Of a stretch of DNA of 48,053 bases, positions 1 to 12,144 are shown in pieces. Source of the stretch: Dipetalonema caudispina (taxonomy: Eukaryota; Nematoda; Chromadorea; Rhabditida; Onchocercidae); NCBI GenBank assembly GCA_013365325.1, contig JABVXV010000277.1, forward strand, positions 1-48,053, in the 5' to 3' direction. Within the stretch, counting starts at the first letter, position 1. The number at the start of each line of letters is the position of its first letter. The translations under genes were made by a program, and so were the position numbers. Below the pieces are notes generated by a model. The model did not search any database and was not told the DNA's origin. It saw only the letters and a list, made by a program, of their open reading frames with translations.

Positions 1-730
1 ATTTTAAAATAAATTTTATCTATTTCGTATTGTAGTAATTGATGATTCATCATTAAATTGTCAATTAAGTTTATGTGTTTAAAACTGTAATTGTTAGTAA
101 TAACTTCGTGCATTTAATACTGTAATTATTAGTAATTTATCAATTAATAACTTACGGTTGAAATGCTAATAAAATACATATTTGCGAAATGGCTAAAGGT
201 ATAGCCAAAAGTAATAATGTCATGCAATCGGATATCCTATTTGTTATTGTTTTTTGTCTGAAAATTTATTCATTAAATTTGCATTATATAATAACATTTT
301 TGTTTATCTGAAATATGATTTATTGTAAAATGCATGCAAGAAATTTAGTAATGATTGAAATTAGTTTACTAACTTGAATTGAAATAATAAATGAGATGTG
401 CCTTTGCTTGGAACCATTGATTTGATATATTTTAGAAGATCGAAAAAGCTAGAATTGAGATTTGAAACTATCTTCTTGTAATTAAAAACAATTATTTGGC
501 AAGGAATCAGTTTTACTTATGTGAAAACATGAACAGATGAAGAAGATGAATGTGATTTCATAGATTTGGACAGATTCGTTACTCACTTTTTGGATAATAT
601 GAAAATTTTAATCATAATTCTATTGATCGATTTAACAAATCAAGGCTTGAAATTATTTGGTGCTGCGAATTATTTCCTTATAAACTTTTAATTAAACACA
701 GTGAATTAAGAAATGGAATTTTTGACTTAC
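1..730. other. Left-edge sequence, probably intron or unread exon of the adenylyl cyclase
   Basis: AT-rich sequence downstream (in minus-strand sense) of the last exon I could read. A GTGAGT donor-like site lies on the minus strand near 575-580, but no in-frame exon could be joined to the preceding phase. No other gene is seen. Confidence 0.4.
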
Positions 731-3700
731 TTGTTGACAGTATAGTCGGCAAGATTATTTTCAATTAATGTCAAACTTTGGATGGTATTTGAATCCGGAT
801 ATACTGATATACATTTTTTTTGGCTCTGAAATTTTCGGATACTTCATTTGGTTGCTTGTAGTAAGCGAGAATCAATAATAACTTTCCAAATTTGATACAG
901 TAAAATCAGAAAACGTTACATTTGAATATTTTTCAACAGATAATAAATTTACAGATAGACTTGCAAGCGGTGTTTCTGCACCCCAATATTCAGCGACTTT
1001 AGTTACTTTCGATTTGAACGATATCGAATTGAAAGTCTGAGATGATATCGAATGATCACTTTGCTTTTTATTATCGATCATTTTTCTGAAATATTTTTTT
1101 GATAGTATTTAAGAAAAAAAATGACAGGTTGATGACATTGCAAAGCGAATAAAATTGAAACGTTTAGATCTTTCACGTACGTATTAAGTACAAATATGCC
1201 CAAAGTGTAAAAATCATAATCATAAACCTGTTACAAATGGATGCGGTATGCTTAATACTGGATATTTCATCTGGTAGAATAAAGTAAGTTGGCTGTCCGA
1301 GCGCAGTAAGTACCGAATCATCGGAACTAAAATCTTTGGGATTTTTCAAACATCCAAGAATTTTTCATTCTTAATTTTATATACTTGATTTAAAAATGAA
1401 GTATGAAAGAATTGAAGTAATGATCAAGATGAACATACTGTGCTTCGATAATATTATACTGGCCAAGAAGTAATTCTTTTGTTGCACTTGTAATATGAAC
1501 AGCTCTGAAAATATATTAAAATTTGATCAATTCTAATATTCTATCACTATATATGATAATTTATAGAATCTTATTCGCCTTAACATTCAACAAAACATAT
1601 TCATTATAAGTTGAAAAATTAATATTTGAAGTTAATGTGTACTATCAAGAAATCGTTTTTAATTTAAAATTTTCTTTCTAAAATAAAAAAAAAGATTTCA
1701 TTCTTTTCGATATCCAATAAAATGCATAAAATATATTCATTATGTTGAAACTTTGTTTGTCAATTACGACAAATGGTCCGTTTATTTGTGATAACATGAT
1801 GATGATAATGATAATGATAATAATGACATTTGAATTTTTAAAAAGAATGAAGTAACCCTGGTGTTCCGGCCGTTTCCATGTGATTGGCAAGGATTACATC
1901 GTCACTCCAAATGTCAAATTGCCATTTGCGAAGACCAAGTACGCCACATAATACAGAACCTGTATGTACACCAATGCGCATATTAACATCTACGCCAGTT
2001 GCGCATCGAACTTTCCTTCAAAATTTTAAAATTAAAGAAGCAAGCAAATCAATTAATCAATTAAGTTAATGCATCTAAAGATGTTTATGGAAATGAAATT
2101 TTGAATAGACATGTATTAAATAGGAAGCTGATCTAACAACAGAGATATGTGTTTTGGCATAACTTCTAAGCTTGGTATTTATCTGATGTAACTTAACAGT
2201 TTCAGCCACTTATTCAGGATGGACTTATCGATCAATCAAATTACTAGATCGTTTAATGACAAACTGAAAGTACTGAAAGCAAGATGAGACAAAATTCCGA
2301 TCTTTTATGACAATCGGAAAAACGTTGCTTTTAGTGCTATTAATTATCAATTAATAATAGAGCTGTCTTATCATTCGATAAAGCGATCAGAATGTTTATT
2401 ATTATGATAATATCACTTTCTATTAATGTTAATTCTGAAATGTTAGTCCTTAAAAACTTACTTGATAGTTTTGATCATTTCAAGGCCCATTACAACGCAC
2501 ATATCTGCATGGTTAGGCCTATTTACAGGCATACCACTAACACAATAATAACAGTCACCCAAAAATTTGATTCTCATGCATTGTAGTTTCTGAAATTAAA
2601 AGTTAATTTTATGGAAAAAATGCTAAATTGGACTTTATATGTAAATAATTCTGACTTATTATTAGAATGCATGGAAGCCAAACAAAAGTAAATCGCATTC
2701 GTATGATAAAACAATTACCTAAAAAACTTTCCGCACAAGTCGGAAAAAATGATAATTACGCAGAATGGTATAATTATCACTTTTTTCAGATATCATCCAT
2801 CTTACAAAATGATCAGAAATGCGTGTAATTTTTAGTAGTTCGTCAAAAATTAGCATAAAAACTGTAATTAACCTGTGCATCTTGATCGAATTTCGAGTAA
2901 AGCTCATTCAATGTATAAACTAATTCCTTAGCGCTTGATCGTGCTGCGAGAACCGTAAAATTGACGATATCAGCAAAGAGTATGCTGAATTTATTTTCAA
3001 CTATTTATGTTCATTATGAAATTTATCAAAATTATCACCTATTTTTCTCACTTATTTTTTAGAGTTAGGTTTCAAGTATTTAGTCAATAGTAGCGATAAT
3101 TAATGTTTTTAAATGTTATCAACAATTTTTCTAGTAGAATCAATCATTTTATTATTTGTATTTGTAATGTCACATTTGTGATTAACGTAAGCAACGTTTA
3201 ACCCATAAAATCCAGTAAATCTAATTTTGAGAAGGTGATTTACCTGACATTTGCATGATATTGAACATGAAATTCATGAAATAAATTTCTATGCTTAATT
3301 TGCTTGCTAACATTTTCGGATGATTTCATTATTGTTTTACTTACCTGCAAACATCCTTCTAAATAATCTTTGCACAAAAAATTTATAAAATTATGCTTAA
3401 ATCAACGAATCGTTTCTATTTGATTCGGGCCATTTCTGTTTTAGCTTATTAACCTTAGGAGTGTCTTTTCTTATTTTAGATATCTTTGAACTATTTACAT
3501 TATCATGAAATAGATATCATAGAATCATTTGTATTCATTGTATATTATCTTTGCTAATCTTAATATTGATGATGATAATGATAATAGCAGCTACATTAGT
3601 AATATATGCCACCATCAATGTCAGTCTAAATCCGATTAATTTTTTTTTTATGGAATTATAACTCAAAATGGATGACCCGTTCGGTAAGATATGCTGGAAT

Positions 3701-6074
3701 GACAGAAAGTAACAGTTGATCTTGCCGATCTTTTAGCGTTTGCAGTTCAATTCGTCGATTAATAGCTTTATTAAGTCGTATTGATAAATTAGCTCGGTTA
3801 GCAGCTTCATTAGCATCTTCTATAGCTCCTATTATTATTAGGATAGTTTGATCCACTAATAATGATATTAGCTGCAATTTATAATTACTTTACTTTTTAG
3901 AGAAAAGTATAAATAGCCTTCGAAAACTGTCAGAAAAGAACTGTATTTAAAATTTGCTTAAAAAAAGTAATTCTTCGATTTCTGAAATACTCAAAAAAGA
4001 AAGATACCAATGATTACTAATATTTATATGAGTAAGTTTATCGATTGATCATATTTCAATTTTTACTCACCATTTCTTAAATGAGTTAAAAAAAAGAACT
4101 TTTATTATTAGTATTATTTTTTAAAACTAACCATATAGGAAAATTGAGCATACTTAAGTATAGTATTCCATATTAAGATAGCATAAGCTAACACATTATA
4201 TATAGACCATATTATAGAAGCAATCAAGAAAACTCGTCTAAACCTGGGCATAGTAAGAAATTGAAATAGTACTGTGAGACATAAACCACCGTATAAGATG
4301 AATATTTGCGCTACATTACCGTCTGCCACTTCCTGTAATCATTTTTGTCATAAGTGAAATACTATTGCTCAAATTGTTAAATATTTTTTAAAATGATTCA
4401 TTCTCAAGCAATCGAATCGGTAAACGTGAGACATATAGTATGAATGAATTATTTATAAAATGAAATTGGGAAATAATTGTTGTGAACTCATTACTTAAAC
4501 AATTAAAAATTAAGTTACTGACTGATTTCCGGATCGTTTTGCAATGAAATCTCTAAGAACATTTTAAAGCGCCAATTATATTACTAACCGTTGAAATTAG
4601 GGGTAGATAAATTACCCATATTAAAATGGGGAATATGATAATCAAAATTAGTGAAATTGTCGAAATATTCACTTTCCCAATCTACAAACAATATCATAAT
4701 TACGATTAAATATGACATTTCCACATTCTGTCATATATTTTGAGTCGAAGGAATTGATAAATTACAAAAGATAAGGAAATAATTTTGAATGATTGCATTC
4801 ATCAATTCGATATTATACTTTTCGCCTACGGTATAGATTTATTTATTACCGTATCCATCTACTGTAAGATATGTAAGAAATTTATCTCATTATTCTGGTT
4901 GCAGTTTGCTTCCTTGTTTCAATCTCAAAAAGTACGTACACATTTTTGTAATATCGTGAAATTCCGTTTATAATGTTCAGGAAAGCTGTTTTAAATTTCA
5001 CAATTTTATTGTTTCACTAATTTTTCTACAATTTCATTAATAATTCATATGTGTACATCTGCATGTATCATTGGCGTATCATTATTTTGCATCTTTTCAT
5101 AATTATTATGTTAATGGCTTAATATTCGAAGTTACTACTGAATAACAAATGAAGCTAAAGTATGACACGTAAAAATAAATTCTAATGTTTGACAAACGAA
5201 AGCCAAATTCTCTTTCTAATGCTTATGGAAATTAGGTTCATTTTAAAAATACTTTAATTCTACAATTCATATTCATATAACTTTTTCTATTCATTAGAGA
5301 TTAAACGTTAATTGATCACTTAAATGATTATTTATAAATGTTAAACAGGCAATTATTTTTTTTTAAAAAAATTAATGTTTTTGTTTCTTATATTTTTTCT
5401 TTTTTCCTTTCAGAGAAATGAAATAAATTTTCTTAAAAAAAGAAATAAATTTTTTCCTTTTTAGGAAAAAAAGAAAATGAAAGAAAAAGGATTAAATATA
5501 TATGGGAAAAAAATGACATACCCTTTCCATACAATGAATAAGGAATGAAGTGAATAATATATAAATAATTAAAAGTATAGCCACTAATAGACATGGTAAT
5601 GATTGTTGCTAAAATTGTGGTAAAGATTGAAATAAATTGATATGATACGTTCTAATGTCTCAATGATAATATTTTTATCTTCCTTCATTTGCAAATTTTA
5701 TCATACGGAAATTTTTGAAATTTAATTCAATCTAAATCACTGATGGATCAAAACTTGGCAAAATTCAGCATTTCTATATTCACCATTTATTACTTCAATT
5801 TTCTGCTACTAATCGGAACTGTTTCAAATTTCCGGATAAAAGAAAAGTAATGTTCGCCGAAAAATTGACTGAAAAAGCAATTAACCTTTGGCATTAAATA
5901 GTAGATGAGACCGGTTTGTAGAATGGAAAAAATGAATAGCCAAATGTGAAAAAATTGAAGTCGTGCGCGATCAATAGCTCGCCAGTACCGTTGCAGTACA
6001 TTCCGGATTTCATTATGTAATAATTCTGTTGTACTGGTTCCATACTGTTCAAAACTATGCATCGAATCGTTCAT
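731..6074 (-). CDS. Membrane adenylyl cyclase, N-terminal part (M1 and C1 domains), incomplete at left edge
   Basis: Makes cAMP from ATP at the plasma membrane in G-protein signalling. Exons (minus, in order): 5886-6074, 5522-5608, 4589-4681, 4132-4332, 3663-3871, 3244-3288, 2873-2984, 2462-2589, 1857-2015, 1439-1504, 1228-1326, 953-1085, 731-825; all join in frame. The first five encode about six hydrophobic segments (M1). The C1 catalytic domain follows, with both metal-binding aspartates: [10 protein letters not shown] and [14 protein letters not shown], then [20 protein letters not shown] and [12 protein letters not shown], all class III cyclase signatures. [16 protein letters not shown] and [13 protein letters not shown] are C1b-like. 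The start is the first Met of an open exon (MNDSMHSF...); an earlier non-coding exon is possible. I could not follow the exon after 731; M2 and the C2 half must lie to the left, outside the window. Odd point: the usual FADI-x-GFT glycine is Asn here. I cannot assign which acy paralogue it is. Confidence 0.9.
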
Positions 6075-7820
6075 ATCAATTTCCTTAATTTAGTTTTGAT
6101 AAAATTTGTCTGTTTAAAGTTTGATTGCGGTAAAATTTTAAAGGAGCTAGTTTGGGAGGATTTACTGATTTCGATATAAATTTCTGAGACTATGGAGAAA
6201 TAAAAATAATTTTAACAATTTCAAATTGTTTAGTTTTTTCTTCCATCTCCTTTAAAAATACAATTCCTATCTATGCTGTGTGTTTTGAAATAAAATTAAA
6301 TTTGTTTAAACATTCTATATTTTTAGTAAGTAGAAGCTTTTTAAAACTGAAGAGATAATATCATTTTCTAGCGAATAAACTTGCCGGAAAATGTAGACAA
6401 AATATTCAGCAAATTAGACTAAGCAATTTATCATTGAAAAAGAAAACAGAATGAAGCAAAGATTAGATTTCCCTGGTTTTTACATTGGTTGTTCTCGGGG
6501 TCATTTCGGTAATTTTTTTAATAGCAGAAGAAAAAAAAAAGTAGTGTCCTATTAACATCAACAATTTAATTTTGATGAGTAATTCAATTGCAATCACAAA
6601 TAAACTATGAAGATGAAATTCGAGGTGAACAATGACGATATAATGTGAATTAAGTAAGCAAGACATTGGTAATAAAAGGATATGAATAATATATTACATC
6701 GTTTTTCTCCGTTTTTAATCTTTACCGCACGCGAGAGGTAAGCATTATAAAAGCTAATTTATTTGCAATCATTTTATGGGGAAATTAAAGATAAATTACA
6801 TCAATAACTTTGATTGATTTAGGATTGTAGCATAAATTAAAGCGTATGAAAACTGATTGTTAAATGGAATAAATTTTTCAATCAAAAAAAAAAAAAAAAA
6901 AAAACAAAACTTTCAACGATATTTTATTAAAACGATAGTTATTTAGCGGATTGATCCTTTGATACTGTATGCCAAAATTAGTTGATCGATTGATCAATTT
7001 AATAAATAAATTTTGGCACAGTATAATGATGGTTTATTATATTACGTCAAAATTTTAAACTTTTTAATTTCATCTATTAAAATATAGCATTTTTCAAAAA
7101 TGGCTAATGTGTTGCACTTACAAAATCTGCTAAGAATTATAAAAATTTGAAAAAATAAATGCATTTATTTATTTTGATTGAAAGAAAAGAAAGTAAAAAA
7201 AAACGTTGTCAAAGTATGAAAATTATTTCGTACTTTAATATCTTTTCCTTGCTGTCTTACAATATATCCGTTTTTTTTTGTTTATTAAGAAAATACCCAA
7301 TTCTAAAAAAAATTTTTTTAAACTATTATGATAGATTTTCAATATTATTTATGTTTTTGTATCATTCATTCTTTTTATTCAGAAATAAAATAAAATTAAT
7401 AAATTTTGAATCTAATTCATCGTTTTGTTTTACGAATTATTGCAGTTCATATGAGAACATTTTGATGAAATTCAATTTCATCTATAATAATTTTAAATAG
7501 CAAAAAAGAAATGATAATATTTAATGATAGCTTGGAATCTTTCATCATGTCATTTAGGTAAATCAATATTAAATGATATGAGAAATATTTCTAGTCTTTA
7601 GGATATATTAAAAGAAATATATTGAACATATGAATGTGTTATGGGAATTGCAAAAGATGCTATTTTAAGTGATTGTTTAATTTTTTCATTTATACTACTT
7701 CTAAAATTCCGTTACTGTTTTTTTTTGATTATGTTACAGAGGTAGATCCGTTATGAAATCATTGTTATTCAGAGAAAAATCTAATAAATTTTTTTTATTG
7801 ACATAATGCATGAAATCAAT

Positions 7821-7860
7821 CTGAAGTCAAAGTTGTAACTTAATCTTTTACTGATTACTG
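7821..7860 (+). repeat. 40-bp dispersed element, copy 1
   Basis: Begins CTGAAGTCAAAG and ends TTTTACTGATTACTG. It recurs at 9255-9294 in the same orientation with one difference in 40 positions (A versus G at the ninth base); the flanks are not related. Confidence 0.85.
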
Positions 7861-9254
7861 TTTAGAAATTCTTGAAGTTAAGCAATGTTTGATCATTAAT
7901 TGATCGAATGAAATCAGATGATACTATGATGATCTATTTAGTTTGATCCATTTGTAGTAATGGAAAATTTCATGCGATATCTATTCATTTGCATTATTTA
8001 ACATAAACAATTATTGCAAGACAAAATATGTAAATAGCAACGTATAAATGAAATTACATTACATTTTTAACAACAAATGAAACTGAAATATATGCAAATG
8101 CAATGAATTCTTTTTTTTTTTTTTTTTTTTTTTGTCGTAAAGATTACAACAACGTTATTTCACGTTGAAACAGAAAATAATTACAGGCAAAATAAAAATT
8201 TATTGAAATTTTAGCAATTACTACTGAAATAATAATTAATTATGAATCATTAATATGTTTTACAACTTTTTTCGACCATTTAAAATTCCTGATCTCATTG
8301 CTAATTTTTATGTTCATTGATGCATCGTAGAAAAAAAAAAAACTAAACTTATTTTATTATTAGCTAAAATAAAATTGCAACAGGAAGAAAAAAGATTAGA
8401 AAAGAAAACTTCACATATGCAACAGAAACACTGATAAATCCTATTTGACAGATCGATTGTATATTGATCGAAATTTGATGTGAATTCAAAGCTAAATAAG
8501 CTAAACTTCTCGATTCCTTTGATAAGATAAAATGTAACAATTAAAAACAAAGTAAAATATATTTTATTTACTAGATGGGAGAAAGAAGAGGAAGAGGAGA
8601 AGAATTAATTAAGTTAACTTTGAAAATGAAATCAGCAACAGAATTGATTCATTGTTTATTGATGGAAAAGAATTTGAAGTATTCCCTTATTATGCAAAAA
8701 TATTCTTTTCTTAAGCCATAATATACTAAGTATTGAGTACATTGAAATTTCAAAAATATTTTGAGTCAAGAGGCAAGCAAAAAATTTGAAAAAATGATTC
8801 CGCCATAAATTTATCTGAATATCTCACACAAGAAGATTTGGCTACCATCTGGTGTAGCAATTCAATATGAAAGCAATTAGATTTTCTGGTGATACGATGA
8901 TAGGAAATGATTCGATAGGAACAGATGATCTAAAAATATCTCATTATAGACTTATTGCTTACCATTACAGTGTTACCGTTGTACTTTTACAAAAGAAAAA
9001 AAAGAACTCAATTACTTTTATGAGTACTGAAGTAGTGAAAAAATAAAAGAGTTGAATTTAATAATTTGCATTAGTAGTGAGATAATTAATAAATAAAAAA
9101 GCTAGCTGAAAAAAGGAATACTTTACAAATGGTATGAATATTTGAATTGAAATGAATATTAATGAAATTACTTGAAATCATTGTTTTGCATATATTTACC
9201 AATGATCATTTTTGGATAAATTTGATAAATTCGATGGTAAGTGTATTATACAAA

Positions 9255-9294
9255 CTGAAGTCGAAGTTGTAACTTAATCTTTTACTGATTACTG
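9255..9294 (+). repeat. 40-bp dispersed element, copy 2
   Basis: Second copy of the element at 7821-7860, 39 of 40 bases identical, 1434 bp away and in direct orientation. It is not part of a longer alignable duplication. Confidence 0.85.
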
Positions 9295-11570
9295 GAAAAT
9301 GTTCAAAAGTATTTTGAATTTTACTAAAAACAAGCTTTTTAAAGTTGAAATTATATTAAAAATAACAATTCATTGTAACTAAGCTTCTTCCGAATTTTTC
9401 ATTTGCAAAATTTTCAATCAGTTAACAACTGTAGTAATGGCAATTATTAATAGATCTTAATTAAAGATGAATTAGTTAATTAAAACTAATTCATTTTAAT
9501 TAATGCCATCTTTCTATTATTAAATATCTGGATTAATCTATATATTATTTCATGTTTGAATGAAAAGAAGGAAATGTGTTGCTAGAAAAGTGCTTGCAAC
9601 AAAAAGCTCAATTGCTTTGCTTTCGTTTGAATTATCCAGGAAGATGAAAATGATAAGATACGACGAAATGATCGAAATAACATTTGCTTTATAAATTTTA
9701 ATTTATGCTATTTAAGTGATAACAAATAGCATATATAGCGTATGAAAATGATTCAAAATGAAATTTAAGTTGATATAGTTAGCATTTTTAAATGATTCAA
9801 AAATATTATCTTTATATATAACAGATATACCATGATTTTGGATATTCTCAAAATTAGATTAGATTAGTGAGGTGATATCTAAATGTTGTAGAATGAAATA
9901 ATGCTTGAAATAATTCTATTTGAAATGTTGTTTTATTAATGAAGAATGTCAAGTAAACAATTTGGAAATTTATGGAGATAAATGAAAATCTTTGGTTATT
10001 CAAAAAAAAAAAAAAAAAAAAAAAACAAATAATAACTATAACTTTTACGATAACATAATTAACATTTTTCATTTAATTAAGTATATGAGGAAAAATACGC
10101 ATAATTATAATAAATGTTAATTTCTATTACAGTAATTGATTTGTAATTATAACAATAACATTCATTATGCATACTGTACATTAGTGCTCATTAATTATAC
10201 GTTTTAACATGAAACATAATTTGATACAATAAAACATAAATTATTATTTTAAGATTTAATTTCATTAATATTTTTTACTTATTATTATTATTATTTTTTT
10301 TTTGATTAACATTTGGGTAATAGTTTATGAGTCAAAAATTATCACCATAAATCGAAATAAAGGGATGCAATTAATAATGTTCTGTAATTAATTTAAGTGT
10401 TTGTAAATGTGCAATAAAGAGAAAGAACTGCTTAAAGAATAGTTTAATTAAAAATAAAATATAAATATAAGCTTAAAATATAGCAAGGGAATGAGAGAGA
10501 ATGAAATAAAAATTAAATTTGAATGATTGATTGAATACGAATGATGATGTGAACAATCATTTTAGAAGGGTGATAATTTAACTGTAATTTACAATTTATT
10601 ACTATCTTATCAGTAAAAGATATCCAATTTCAACAAACATAGTTTGAAAAGTGTGAATGTTGAAAATTAGAAATTTTCTATATCATTTAAGAAAAAAAAA
10701 AAGAAAGAAACAAGTAGAAACAAAAAGATTACTTCAAATTTCAAAATTCAAGTTTACTATGGAAAAAAAGAATTAAAATTTTTTGAAACAAAAAGAAAAA
10801 CTTTTACAAATATAGCCAAAAATCTTTGAAATTATCTATTATTTTCATTCTTAATCTTTTTTTTTTCTTCTTTTAGAATTTCTTTAGAAATGCAATATAA
10901 ACGAAAATTAGATTTCTACTTTTTTTAACAATAAACAAAAGCTAGGAAAGTATACTAGGCCATTTTTCTATTAGCTTAATTCCAAATTGTCACTTTAATT
11001 AGTGGAAAAGGAGAAGAAATAAGCTTGAGCACTTCTTTTAAGCTTTTAGGCTTAAAACCAATCAGTATATGGTTGAAAAAGGAAATGAATACGAAAGATA
11101 TCGGATCACTCTTATTGTTACTAATTTAATTCTGAATGAAAGAGAGAGAGAAGAATGGAAGATATAGAGAGTAAAAAAGACAGAGACATATGAAATATCT
11201 CAGGTAACTCTGTCTTTATTTAAATGCTTAATTTTTAAATTTCAATTTCGTATTCAGAGTAACAATAGAAAGAAAGTTTTCCGTACTCTAATTATAACAT
11301 ATTCGTAAAATTAATCATTCTCTTTTGTGTTTTTGTTTGTTTAATTAATGCAATGCAGAATAACAAAAAAAAATTATGATTACGGGAATACGTGTTCGTA
11401 AATGACGTGACATTTCCAATTAATATCATTTAATCTTTCTTTTTTTGTTAATTATAGAAAATAATTTTAACAAAAATTCGCAAATTTCATGCAATATTTT
11501 CAAAGTAAATGAAATTTATCAAATTGTTTACAACAGATTATTAGTAAAATGAGGGATTCATTGTGATCAT

Positions 11571-11674
11571 GCATGATCGTACGGTATCTTAGATGATCAT
11601 ATAGAATTCTAACTGATCATAAAAATTCCCGGGTGATCATATAGAATCTTAAGCAATCATATACAGTCCTAGAT
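11571..11674 (+). repeat. Degenerate 20-bp tandem repeat with GATCAT core
   Basis: GATCGT/GATCAT/AATCAT cores begin at 11575, 11595, 11615, 11635 and 11655, exactly 20 bp apart, each followed by an ATAGAATCTTA-like segment. An extra GATCAT sits at 11565. It lies about 470 bp upstream of the otubain start. Confidence 0.8.
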
Positions 11675-12132
11675 TAATAATTGATACAGAAATCTTCCTA
11701 ATTTTTCTTCCTGATCAGATAAAATAATCTCAGTGATCCGAAAATTTGCAAAGTGGGTGAAGAGTAATAGATGGAGATAGGGGAAATGTGATGGGAGTTT
11801 GTTGTTCTGTTCGTTCTTTGGTCTTATCCGGTTGTTTGGTAAGATTTTTTGATTTCAGGTTTTCCTGAAAGTTAGACGATATATTGAATTGTAACTATCG
11901 TCACGTATAATTATTTCCACATTTGTTATATGTTTGAATAATCGATGTAGTGATCTGCTTATTCATTGTTTGATGTTTGTTTAAATGGCCTATCTGTTCG
12001 TTTTCATTCCTTTATTGGCTAATCGATGAAATGATTAATTAATAGACTGATTGTGATTGATCAATACTTTCTCGTCATAATTACCGACTTACATTATTAT
12101 TTAATATGATGTAGGAAACTAAATTAATTTTC

Positions 12133-12142
12133 TATTTTTTAG
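12133..12142 (+). promoter_or_regulatory. Splice (probable SL trans-splice) acceptor before otubain
   Basis: A pyrimidine-rich stretch ending TTTTTTAG stops two bases before the otubain ATG. In nematodes an acceptor this close to the start usually receives a spliced leader; a 5'-UTR intron is the alternative. Confidence 0.6.
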
Positions 12143-12144
12143 AT

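Larger units (their letters stand above)
6075..12144. other. Long gene-free, AT-rich interval
   Basis: About 6 kb between the divergent adenylyl cyclase and otubain genes. Open frames here (for example 7159-7500 plus, 8314-8550 minus, 9854-10072 minus) are low-complexity, F/I/N/K-rich and resemble no family. It holds A/T homopolymers of 20 bp or more (6884-6904, 8111-8133, 10002-10025), a duplicated 40-bp element (7821-7860 and 9255-9294) and a phased 20-bp repeat (11571-11674). It probably contains promoter elements and perhaps 5'-UTR exons of either flanking gene. Confidence 0.5.

Noticed and set aside
7159..7500. 113-codon plus-strand frame in the gene-free region
   Set aside because: F/N/I/K-rich low-complexity composition, no family motif, no splice or start context; expected by chance in such AT-rich DNA.
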